Shown here one piece after another: positions 39,227 to 47,619 of a stretch of DNA of 64,000 nt (the stretch's first letter is position 1; every line of letters begins with the position of its first letter). The position numbers were made by a program, and so were the translations under genes. The notes below the pieces were generated by a model. The model searched no databases and had not been told where the DNA came from. It saw only the letters and a list, made by a program, of their open reading frames with translations. Origin of the DNA: G036327475 sp036327475 (GTDB taxonomy: Bacteria; Pseudomonadota; Gammaproteobacteria; Enterobacterales; Enterobacteriaceae); contig NZ_CP132913.1 in the NCBI RefSeq assembly GCF_036327475.1, positions 806,001 to 870,000 of the forward strand, read 5' to 3'.

Positions 39227-39660
39227 AACTGATTATTCTAAATATAATGCTAATGTTAATACACATAACTATTAATACCTTTTGTAGGCAATGAAAGAAC
39301 CCCTTGCTTGCCCTACTGATAACCGTTCTTTTTCGCGTTATTGACGTCAGGTTAACCTCTTAATTGTTTGACGTGTTACGCAGATATAAATGGCCAGTGC
39401 GTTATCATACTGGTTAATAGTATTATTGGTCTTCTCTAAACACAGGTCCAAAGCGGTGATGTCAAGTGCTTATTGCGTCGAATTCCCTCATTTTCAGGTG
39501 CCAGACGGGAATGTACTGACCGGCAGATGCGATTTCAGCACGTCATATTAGTAAAGGACAATTGCGGAAAAACACCGCTTATTTCCAAGCAATGGAGAAG
39601 AACCTCAGCGCCACGGTCAAGCAGATCCAAGATAGGGCAAGATGAATGCGAGTTGAATTA
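39227..39660. other. hha-ffs intergenic region, no gene recognised
   Basis: 434 bases. In E. coli maa, ylaC and other genes lie between hha and ffs; I find no trace of them. A short plus-strand open frame at 39473-39661 has no recognisable relatives and ends at ffs. Confidence 0.45.
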
Positions 39661-39773
39661 GGTGAAGGCCTCGCCAGCAATATCTCGGCACACACGTCGC
39701 CCGCTGCGACTGCTTCCTTCCGGACCTGACCGAGTTTACGGGGTAGCGTTGCGAGAGCGCCCACGAGGCCTCC
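39661..39773 (-). ncRNA. ffs: 4.5S RNA (bacterial signal recognition particle RNA)
   Basis: About 113 nt read leftwards. The ends pair (GGAGGCCUCGU with GCGAGGCCUUC), and the apical domain contains the invariant GGUCAGGUCCGGAAGGAAGC with GGUCAGG and GGAAG(C) loops that bind Ffh. With Ffh it targets nascent membrane proteins to FtsY and SecYEG. Intact. It retains its usual gene neighbourhood (between hha and amtB in this order). Promoter and leader are described separately. Confidence 0.95.
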
Positions 39774-39834
39774 ATTGACGGCCCATTTCAAATGGGCGCG
39801 TGGCCATTATCAATTAAGGTTTAGATAATTGCAA
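39774..39834 (-). promoter_or_regulatory. ffs promoter and 5' leader
   Basis: TTGCAA (39829-39834), 17-base spacer, GATAAT (39806-39811), then a GC-rich discriminator, make a good sigma-70 promoter of the stable-RNA type. Transcription would start near 39799, giving a leader of about 25 nt before the mature 5' end, in line with the RNase P-processed precursor of E. coli. The leader holds a perfect 8-bp inverted repeat (GCCCATTT/AAATGGGC, 39781-39797). Confidence 0.75.
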
Positions 39835-39939
39835 GCCAGGGCGGTTTAAGAGTCATTTTATCCAATATGTTTTACATGTAACGCCGCTGACGGGTTGTGG
39901 TCGCTGGGCCAAATGTGAAAATATGCCCGATCCCCTATT

Positions 39940-40066
39940 ACGATAATTTTCGTCAGCGCGTTTATCAGATCTGGCTGCAGTCCCTTGTGGCCGATTTTAA
40001 CCACCTATGGTAATGTGGTGCGTCGGTCCGCCCACCGCCCACCACTCAGCAAGTCGGTGGGCCATT
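39940..40066 (+). pseudogene. ybaZ: alkyltransferase-like protein (YbaZ/Atl) remnant
   Basis: Combining two frames gives NFRQRVYQIW, then FTTYGNVVR, then PTTTQQVGG, which fits the YbaZ block RVWQIVAAIPEGYVTTYGDV...ARQVGG. In E. coli ybaZ is the neighbour of ffs. Only about 40 codons remain. Confidence 0.6.
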
Positions 40067-40139
40067 AATAAATGCTCCAGCCGCCTAAGCCGCCTATCCG
40101 CCTTGACGTCTTCGCCGCGGGTCAAGTAGACCGTTCTCC

Positions 40140-40470
40140 CCCACTCTCCCTGATGGTTCTACACAGGTTAGGCCGCGAAGTGGATACGCTCCGCTAGTGA
40201 GCCGACGATCAGGCCAACAGTAATCCAGGCGAAGGAGCACTGGAACGCGACATGAATCAGCTGATAGAAACTATCGGTTAGTGTGGTCACGCCGATGCGT
40301 TTAGGCATGAGCACACTGTAATCGCCGAAGAAGGCATTACTGGTACTGAATGTCAGCGAAGCCGTAAATCATCCACAGCACACAGACCAGCGCAAAAGCG
40401 ACCGCAACCCCGAGCACCCGCGCGGTGCTTGCATCACAAAGGCATTGCCGGCCTTGTCCACAGCCTGACG
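40140..40470 (-). pseudogene. amtB: ammonium transporter AmtB remnant
   Basis: Reading leftwards: VDKAGNAFVM, a deletion, then VLGVAVAFALVCVLWMIYGF, and after frameshifts FFGDYSVLMPKRIGVTTLTD, SFYQLIHVAFQCSFAWITVG and LIVGSLAERI. These are AmtB residues from the start to about 140. The remaining two-thirds is deleted. It follows the glnK relic as in the glnK-amtB operon. Confidence 0.85.
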
Positions 40471-40487
40471 GCAAGGGGCCGCAGCGC

Positions 40488-40690
40488 CTAAAGCGGATGG
40501 TTCGTTGCTTTCACAGGTATATGAATGCGAATAACCCGCTAAAGTTCAGTAACAAGAATCTTGCCGTCGCCAGCCTTATCAGTAGTCGCCGGCCTTATCA
40601 GTATAGGCCGCCTTGTTGATGGCATCAATCACTTCATCAGACTAATCTCGTCAGCGATAGCGATATCAATTTAAAGCAAAGCATGTGCCA
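40488..40690 (-). pseudogene. glnK: PII signalling protein GlnK, C-terminal remnant
   Basis: Leftward fragments IDIAIADEIS, VIDAINKAAYTDKAGD, DGKILVTEL and RVIRIHIPVKATNHPL match the GlnK C-terminus (IDVAIADDQLDEVIDIVSKAAYTGKIGDGKIFVAELQRVIRIRTGE). An imperfect duplication of a CTTATCAGTA-containing unit (around 40576-40604) disrupts the B-loop. The N-terminal half with the T-loop is gone. Confidence 0.82.
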
Positions 40691-40829
40691 CAAATGTTTT
40701 GACATAAAAATTTACCGTCAAATAGATGCCCGATGCTCAAAACGGTGCGTCTGTCAGAAATTTGAAACATAAATGCCCATTCTCAGTGCATACCGAGACG
40801 AATGGGCATCCCATTGGCGCTTACGATGA

Positions 40830-41930
40830 CAAACGGCGAGGGGAACCGTGGCGCTTGAGAAGGGTATCGCTTGTCGTATGGCGCCGCATCGAAATCAGTA
40901 CCGCCCGGCGTGGACACCAGCGCCCGCGCCAGAGACAGCAATTGCTTATGTCCGACCGACAAGGTGTTGCCTTGTTCACTTAGTCCTGAGAACACTCCCT
41001 CGGTGTCGAGCGTACTAGCGTCGGCAGCTGCGCCTACTCTAGCGCGCCAGACCTGTTGTTCACTTGTCTCGCGTCCGAGGCTGACGTTGCCATAGACTGT
41101 GTCAGCCATAAAAGACCGGATCTTTCTGCATCATTTCCATAACCGGACAGTAGCCTACCATCAGGCTCTGGCCAAGACACTTTTGCCGCTGCCGGTATGC
41201 CCCACCAGGACGATAAAAACTTTTCGCCGGCGCCATTGGCGAAATATTGCGCAACACCGGCGATAGGCGAAGTGCAGGTTACGCAATTCAATAGCACCAC
41301 CGCTCAGAAGAACATCATCCGTGCCGTACCGTTGAGCAGGACCATCCATCAGTTCAAAATACGTTCCTCGCGACCGCCGCCGCCTGCTGCATGATGGACT
41401 GCTGGGATGTCAGCTCAATCAGCGACTCGTTAGCGGACTTAACCAAAACGAACAGCATGCCGTACAATATCAGTTCAAATGGCAGGTTGAGCAGCGGGCG
41501 TAGCACGAAGGCTACCACCGTGACGTACAGATCTTTCACCACTTCGGTTCGTTGGTCACCCTGGAAATAAGCTGCCCTACCGATTGAGTTCGAATACGCC
41601 TAACAGCTGGCACAGTGTGGCATCCATGATTTCCGTTCTCAACTGCTACACAACGCTTAGCGCGGTGCGATTGAATAACAGCGATGATGATAACGCAGCA
41701 CTGCCGACAGCACCTGTAGCGCGAGGAAAACAGCCACTAGAACAGCCACCCGAATGGCCGCCGTCCGGGCAGCAAGACTTTATCGGACAGAATATGGTCG
41801 ATGAAATAGCTAATCACTATCGGTCCGGCGACTTTCTCCACTGCCGCTGGCCATAACATCAGAGCCAACAACGTCAACAGTCGGCGGTGGGGCGGACATA
41901 GGCGAGTAGCCGTTTGAGGGTGGCTAAAGG
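40830..41930 (-). pseudogene. mdlB: multidrug ABC transporter MdlB pseudogene
   Basis: Pieces in MdlB order: VISYFIDHIL, VGQLISRVTNE, KDLYVTVVAFVLRPLL, NESLIELTSQQSIMQQAA, LMDGPAQRYG, ELRNLHFAYR, then Walker A VGHTGSGKS, a deletion, TVYGNVSLGRETSEQQVW, and GLSEQGNTLSVGHKQLLSLA (signature, normally LSVGQKQ). The final Walker B segment breaks off at 40830. Many frameshifts. Confidence 0.88.
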
Positions 41931-41934
41931 CTAG

Positions 41935-42535
41935 TCCGGTTGCGCATCGCGGCTTCCAACTGCTGGTAGCAGTACATACCCCGGTGCCCAGCCAGGCTGG
42001 TACAGCAGCGCGGCCTGATCGCCGCCCTGTCCGATGCGGCCCTGTTTATTTAAGCATCAGGATCTCGCTCGCGCCCTGCAGTGCCGACTGCCGACTGATG
42101 TTGTTCCAGACTGAAGGCCCTGATCATCCGAACGCTGGTCAGATATTTCTAGCCTGGTTGTTGAGCGAGGAGAACGCCGCCTGCACCTGCGCCACGGAAA
42201 GTGCTTCGGCATCGGCAACAGCACCAACAGCGTCAGTTGCCAGCTGATTTGCAAACTCATCACCAACATCAGCACTCCTCGCCAGCGGCGAAAACCGCGC
42301 GGTCCGGTCCACATCATTGGTGGCGCGTACCATCAAATCGCCGGTACGATGGCACAGATAAAAGCCCGGCAATTGCCGGCTGAACAACTGCAAATAATAA
42401 TACTCGCCAGACATGGCGCAGCCCATAGGCCAGCACCGCGGAAGACCATCGCCCCTAGTCATAGCACCCAAGTATTGCCACCACTCGCGGCGAAAATCAT
42501 CATAATTATGCAAATAATCTCACGAGGCATTATTC
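41935..42535 (-). pseudogene. mdlA: multidrug ABC transporter MdlA pseudogene
   Basis: Leftward: FRREWWQYLGAMT, FSRQLPGFYLCHRTGDLMVR, ATNDVDRTARF, LQISWQLTLLVLLPMP, QAAFSSLNNQ, IRMIRAFSLE, then a jump over most of the protein to SEILMLK and YCYQQLEAAMRN at the C-terminus. About 350 codons, including the ATPase, are deleted. It precedes mdlB, the normal operon order. Confidence 0.87.
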
Positions 42536-42599
42536 CAAAAATAAAATGGCCGAACAGCCGTCCGCCACCGAGCGCCAAGCGCTATTGTAAAAATTTATA

Positions 42600-42850
42600 G
42601 CCCTACCATAGGGAGTAATGATTTAGAGGGTTAAATGGCTAAATGGCTGAAGGATCAATTGCTCAAACGGCTAAGGTGTCGATAAGGCAACTTGTCAAAT
42701 GGTTGAGTGGGGTTATGTCGATTGCGTGATTGGCCAATTGGTCGAAGGTACGATGGGTTGAATGGTTAATTGACTGTATGGCGATTAAACCGGCGTGGTA
42801 GTTTATGACTAGAATTTATGCCGTGATCATCAGATAATACGCCCTCTTTT
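42600..42850. repeat. low-complexity stretch with degenerate AAATGG/TTGGTC-like repeats
   Basis: Between the mdlA and cysteine-synthase relics, words such as TTAAATGGCTAAATGGCTGA, TCAAATGGTTGAGTGG, CCAATTGGTCGAAGG and GGTTGAATGGTTAATTGA recur with loose spacing of 10-20 bases. It is neither coding nor a clean tandem array. decR and cof, expected here in E. coli, are absent. Confidence 0.55.
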
Positions 42851-42939
42851 ATGGCAATAAAAGAGAAAATACTTGACAACAAATAGCAAACCCTTTCCCG
42901 TTATTACGATAAATTACCAATAGGGACATGAGCCACGTT

Positions 42940-43590
42940 GTTATAGGTGCACTACCGTACCCGAGGCCTATTTCGCCCGCCTGTTTGGCCTACCTCTTAT
43001 TTACTATGGTGCCGGAATGTACTGCGCGGCGAAAAATCAAGCAAATCGAGCATCAAGGCGGCCGCTGTCATTTCGTCGGCCCGGCGGATTAATTTATGAT
43101 GAGGCGAAGCGGCTGGCACGCGAGCAAAATGGCCATTATACAGATCAGTTCGAACTGGCTTCCAACTAGCCCAGAAACAATAATATCACCAAAGCGTCTA
43201 GCGCCAACTTAGCACGTAAGCTGTTTCCATAGTCGTCCTGGTATGGTGATGAGAAGCGGCACCTCTGCGACGCTTGGACGTCATATCCGCATCAGGGTCA
43301 CCCGACTCGTCTGATGGTCGTCGACCCATACAATCGGTCCAGCCGCGTTGAAAGTACTGGCCGGCCGCGTGTCGAGCCGCCGAGTGGGCGGCTCTGCTAG
43401 GTGTAGCACCAAATTTGGCCAAACGTATGCGCGCCGTCGGCGAAGCGGGGCCTCGTCACGTTATTATGCGACAGCGGCGAACGTTACAGCGACACTTGCT
43501 ATCAGCCAACATGGGCAAAAGAACATATCGGCAATATTTGTCCGTGGCAGATTGAGCTGGAAAACCTGTAATAGCAAACAACCGCTGCAA
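42940..43590 (+). pseudogene. PLP-dependent cysteine synthase-like protein pseudogene
   Basis: Fragments EYFARLFGLPL..., VPECTARRKIKQIEHQGGRC, FVGPADLIYDEAKRLAREQN, GHYTDQFELAS, RNNNIT, then TGRPRVEP and VTLLCDSGERYSDTCYQPTW match the PLP fold type II cysteine synthase/cystathionine beta-synthase group (tail: GRPRVEPSF...VTLLCDSGERY). The lysine-bearing N-terminal part is missing. It lies where E. coli has decR, and in some enterics a cysteine synthase homologue is adjacent to decR. Confidence 0.75.
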
Positions 43591-43660
43591 TCTTCACCAC
43601 CCGCTATCGTTCATCCGCAGACAGAGACAGTACCCTATACCCTTTGGCTATGAAGAGTGA

Positions 43661-44245
43661 ATGAAACAGATGGATCGAGCGGGGTGATGCTTGGCGGTAG
43701 GCAGGATTCAACCACTTGCCTTATCCAGGCCTTATCCAGGCCTTAAACGACGAAGTCCATTGCGTTTACCCTCGATTATGGCCAGCGCCATCTGGCGGAA
43801 TATCGTCGCCCGCGATCTTGCGATGTAGTTTGGGCGCACGGACGCACAAAGTGATTGACGCTGTCCTGTTTAATACGCTGATGGTCAGCAGCCTCACCCG
43901 CGACAACATTTCGGTACCAAGCTACGAGGACACAAGCACCCCTAACGCTGGCCGCTATCTACGCCTATCAGGTCGAGGCGGACGCGGCCATCACCGGTGG
44001 TGCGAGATAGATTTCTCCGATTATCCCGATTACCGCGACGACTTTATCAAAGTGCTGAACTCTTGGTGTGGCGCGCGAATCACAATTCGTCACGCCGCTA
44101 ATGTAGTTGTGAAACCTGGGCGCTGGAGGATCATTACCATCAACTTGTAAGAGCGGCATGATACGCTGAGCCTGCTACAACGGGATCAAAGGTGATGGCT
44201 GTGGACAATGCGCAGCCTGTCATTTCATTTACGCGCGCGGGCTGG
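43661..44245 (+). pseudogene. queC: 7-cyano-7-deazaguanine synthase QueC pseudogene
   Basis: It opens MKQMDRA; the PP-loop SGGQDST has become LGGRQDSTTCLIQAL with an in-frame shift, and a 13-bp duplication (GCCTTATCCAG) repeats IQAL. Later pieces are LGARTHKVIDAVLFNTLMVS, SLTRDNISVPSYE, DFSDYPDYRDDFIKVLN and, in other frames, the zinc-binding CYNGIKGDGCGQCAACH. Queuosine precursor synthesis is lost at this step. Position upstream of ybaV is standard. Confidence 0.9.
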
Positions 44246-44259
44246 GGCGTATCGCGCGC

Positions 44260-44925
44260 AGCTGCAGGCGTAAAGCTAAAGCTAAAACCGGCCTTCACTA
44301 AATCCTACGCTGCTCGCCTCGCAGCGGTAGCGCGGTACCATCCCCTCCATGCGGCGAATACGCTCAAACGGACCGTGCTACTCACGATAATCAATAATCG
44401 TCCAGCCCTTTTGGGTCCGATGCCATTCGGCCCGTCCACTAATTCGTCAAGGAGCCGGTATTAATACTGTATCTTCATCCTCCTCTGCGCTGCCCGCACC
44501 CGGCGCGGCATCCGGTGCGGGTTCCGCCACGCGCTGGCCTGGTGCTCTGCGTATTGTTATTCTGCGGCGTACCCCGCCGGCGCCGTCTTTCACCCTACCA
44601 CCCGTAGTTTTTCCCGCTTGACCCCAGTCCGCTCTTTGCTGCCGGAGGGTCTTAGGATGCGCCTGAATGTTAGTCGTGGGTCGTTCAGCTTTTCTGCTGT
44701 CCGGGGTCTGTGGTAGTAGGCTGTTCGACCTCTTCCTGCTTGTCATCAGAATGGGCGGATCTGGGTGGCTTTATCGGCGGTAGCGGGATCGGCGGTAGCG
44801 GGTTTTCGCCGTGTCACCGGCGAAGGTGGCCCCGCGCCAGTGGCACATGCGGCAAATACAAAATAGCGATGAGGGCCAAGGCCAATAACTCCCTGGTGAG
44901 TATCGGTTGTCACATGCTCTTCCCT
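44260..44925 (-). pseudogene. ybaV: ComEA-like helix-hairpin-helix protein YbaV pseudogene
   Basis: After a strong AGGAGGGAAG ribosome-binding site the leftward frame starts ATG-TGA; a one-base shift gives a signal peptide-like LLALALIAILYLPHVPLARG. A Pro/Ala/Glu-rich linker follows, and near 44320-44480 the DNA-binding helix-hairpin-helix remnants GPNGIGPKRA and IIDYREYGPFERIRRMEG. This corresponds to ComEA/YbaV. The 5' end is complicated by a 27-bp duplication (44911-44964). Confidence 0.72.
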
Positions 44926-44977
44926 CCTTAGTGTATTCACATGCTCTTCCCTCCTTAGTGTATTCCCTTAGTGTATT
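44911..44977. repeat. 27-bp tandem duplication over the ybaV ribosome-binding site
   Basis: Two exact copies of a 27-bp unit (CACATGCTCTTCCCTCCTTA and GTGTATT) at 44911-44937 and 44938-44964, plus a 12-bp partial third copy. Each full copy carries, on the minus strand, an AGGAGG element and an ATG. Confidence 0.95.
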
Positions 44978-45095
44978 TCCCGGAAAAGCATGCCATGGCG
45001 AATTACCACTATCGCTGGCGATGAAAATCCAACAGGCCATGAAGTGAACTGTTGAATTTTGCGCAGTTGACGGTAGCGTTGCGGTCAGTATCGCG

Positions 45096-46982
45096 TTATT
45101 GCATCTGCGCCGCCGCACCCATTTTTATTTTCGCCGCCGCCCGCAGGTTAGCCAGCAGCGCATCAAAGGTCACGCCGATCATCCCTTGATTCAGATGGTC
45201 CACGAATGCTTTGCGTTGCTGGTCATCAAGTGATCGCGGCGTAACGCTATCTAGCGCAATCAGGACGATGTCTCCTTGTGCATTGGTGAACATACCATAG
45301 CTGCTTTTGCCCTGTAGAGGCTTCGGCAGCGCAAAGAGGGTTTGTATCAGCGGGTCGCCTTGGTTGGCGGAGTCGAAACGCTGTACAGCACTGAAGCGCA
45401 GACCGGCGTCCTGCAGCACCTCGGCGCTTTTATCGTTGCTCTGCTTCAAGGCGACGAGCGCTTTTTTAGCGTCGACGCGGGCCTGAACTACGGCTTTCTG
45501 GAGCCTCACTTCCTGTTCGACCAGCGCACGTACATCCTCCAGCGGCTGCACATGTTCGGGACGGTGATCGGCAATACGAATGATGAAAGCGCGATTGCTG
45601 TCGACAGTGATCACATCCGAATTGCTGCCTGGCGCTCCATTGCTTCCCAACAACGCCCCTTCGAACAGCACCTGTTTCACCGCGTCATAATTCAGCGCAG
45701 CGGGTACGTCATTCAGGCTGAACCAGTCGGTCTCTTGCGCCTTGATGCCGGTGGCGGCTTCGGCCGATACCAGCGTCTCATCATCATTGCTGGCCGCATC
45801 GCGCACTTTTCGCTGTAGCGCATAATAGGCGCCAATGGCTTTCTCCTGTTTCACCTTCGCTGCCACTTCGTCATGCATCGCGCTCAATGGGCTGATTTGC
45901 ACCGGTGCAACATCATCCAAACGGACGATAAGGAAGCCCACCGAGGATTGAATCACGCTAGACAACTGGCCTTTCTCGCTCAGGTTAGCCTGTTTTAGCT
46001 CGTCGAGGCTTTCATTGTCGCTTATCCAGCCGATATCGCCGCCGTTTTTCGCCGAAACGACATCGGTGGAGTGAGCTTTGGCCAGGGCGGCGAAATCGTC
46101 ACCCTGCTGCAATTGTTTCAGCCAGTTGTTAGCGTCGTTTTCGGTTTGGCTTTGGATAATGCTGTAGCGTTTACGTGCTGGGAGGGTGAATTGATCCTGG
46201 TGCTGAACATACCAGGACCGAATCTCTTGTTCGTCGACGCTGATTTTCGCCTGCATCGCTTCAGCGTCCATCTGGATATAGCTCACCTTAAAGGTTTCCG
46301 GCAACAAGTACTGATTTTTGTGCGCGTTGTAGTTGGCTTGGATCTCATCGTCGCTCGCGGTCTGCTTCGCCGCCAGCGCTGTGATATCAAACGTGGCCAG
46401 ACGTGCGTCACGGGTTTGCACCGCCGCAGCCAACAGTCTGTCGGTTTCCGCCGGTAACAGGAAGCTGGTGCCAACAATGCCCTGAATAAGCTGTCGGATA
46501 AGCAATTGTTTGCGTATCAACGCGGCGTACTGATCCGTCGATAGCCCCATGTTGCCGATCAGAGCGCGGAATTTGGTGTTATCGAATTTATCCTCGGTGC
46601 GGAAAGCCGGAATGGCGAAGATCGCCTGTTTGATTTGATCGTCACCGATAGTCAGTCCCAGGTTATTGGCATACTGTTCCAGAAGGGTTTCATCAATCAA
46701 TTGCGAGAGTACCTGCTGGCGCATCTGGCGCATGTAGCCTTCATTGGCCGCCAATTGAAAGAACTGTTCACCCATAGATTCCTGTTGGCGATCACGTTTG
46801 TTCTGCACTGCCTGTTCCAGCTGTGCACGGCTGATCTGTTGACCGTTCACCTTGGCGGCATAGTCGCCATCGCCGCCGATAAGATAATTGCCTACCCCGG
46901 TCAGCACGCATGAGATAGCAGTAAGCCCAAGAATAATTTTAAGCACGAAGTGATTAGCAGCCGCGCGTAAATTGTCCATCAT
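45096..46982 (-). CDS. ppiD: periplasmic folding chaperone/peptidyl-prolyl isomerase PpiD
   Basis: Inner-membrane-anchored SurA-like chaperone associated with the SecYEG translocon. 628 residues (E. coli 623). One membrane helix at about residues 12-34 (FVLKIILGLTAISCVLTGVG), an N-terminal SurA-like helical chaperone domain, a parvulin domain around residues 265-360 (STDVVSAKNGGDIGW, VGFLIVRLDDV), and a C-terminal domain. No frameshift. hupB, its neighbour in enterobacteria, has decayed; ybaV downstream is dead. Confidence 0.97.
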   Translation of the reverse strand: MMDNLRAAANHFVLKIILGLTAISCVLTGVGNYLIGGDGDYAAKVNGQQISRAQLEQAVQNKRDRQQESMGEQFFQLAANEGYMRQMRQQVLSQLIDETLLEQYANNLGLTIGDDQIKQAIFAIPAFRTEDKFDNTKFRALIGNMGLSTDQYAALIRKQLLIRQLIQGIVGTSFLLPAETDRLLAAAVQTRDARLATFDITALAAKQTASDDEIQANYNAHKNQYLLPETFKVSYIQMDAEAMQAKISVDEQEIRSWYVQHQDQFTLPARKRYSIIQSQTENDANNWLKQLQQGDDFAALAKAHSTDVVSAKNGGDIGWISDNESLDELKQANLSEKGQLSSVIQSSVGFLIVRLDDVAPVQISPLSAMHDEVAAKVKQEKAIGAYYALQRKVRDAASNDDETLVSAEAATGIKAQETDWFSLNDVPAALNYDAVKQVLFEGALLGSNGAPGSNSDVITVDSNRAFIIRIADHRPEHVQPLEDVRALVEQEVRLQKAVVQARVDAKKALVALKQSNDKSAEVLQDAGLRFSAVQRFDSANQGDPLIQTLFALPKPLQGKSSYGMFTNAQGDIVLIALDSVTPRSLDDQQRKAFVDHLNQGMIGVTFDALLANLRAAAKIKMGAAAQMQ

Positions 46983-47200
46983 AGTGTGATAACGCCCCGC
47001 TGTGCATGAATGAAATTTGTGCGTTGGTATGTGGGCTGACCGCTTGCCGTAGCTCCACCAGAGCCGCTGAACGTTAAGACCATTTCTCTGGCAACGCCAA
47101 CCCAGCTTTGTCAGTCAATCCAGAAAAGCGCATCCCGATGATGCGCCCTGTATTATACCCTACCAGCCTGACTGCGTCAGGTATTAGTTGACGTATTCTG
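46983..47200. promoter_or_regulatory. ppiD upstream region
   Basis: About 220 bases between ppiD and the hupB relic; it should contain the ppiD promoter (in E. coli ppiD responds to CpxR and sigma-32). No box that I can call with confidence. Confidence 0.35.
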
Positions 47201-47409
47201 GACTTGGCAAGTGGTCAGTTCACCGCGTCTTTCCAGCACGGAAGCCAGGTATCTTGGTAGCGCGATGGTGATCTCTTTACCGGTTTGCAGATTGCGTCCG
47301 GCATGAGAGGGACGCTCGCGGACAATGAAGGTGTCAAATCCGACCAGCGCGATGTCATCTCCCTGCTGTAGTGACTTGGTAATCAAACCAATGATTGTAT
47401 CCAGTGCAC
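47177..47409 (-). pseudogene. hupB: DNA-binding protein HU-beta pseudogene
   Basis: The N-terminal ~25 residues are missing. The remainder reads LDTIIGLITKSLQQGDDIAL, VGFDTFIVRERPSHAGRNLQ, TGKEITIAL-PRYLASVL, a recognisable HU body with the DNA-binding arm (GRNPQTGKEI) intact, then a frameshift in the last helix. It sits between lon and ppiD as in enterobacteria. HU-alpha elsewhere may compensate. Confidence 0.9.
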
Positions 47410-47619
47410 ATCCGTGTGACTTATTTACTTTTCATCCCCCTTGAATTCTCATGTTGCGGCGGATTTTTCATTAAACGCGACAGCGCAGCTGTGTTATATC
47501 CAGTATGTAGAGTAGACTAAACCTGTGCCCAGACCCAACAGCTCACTAACTTAACGGTACAAAAGGCTACCACGTCAGAATTGGCCTACCAGCCCCTCTG
47601 CCGGTTCATTTTAAACCCC
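47410..47619. other. lon-hupB intergenic region
   Basis: 210 bases that would have carried the hupB promoters. Nothing else is recognised. Confidence 0.35.

Noticed and set aside
39579..39791. 70-codon open frame on the minus strand
   Set aside because: It covers the 4.5S RNA gene and its leader, which explain the sequence.
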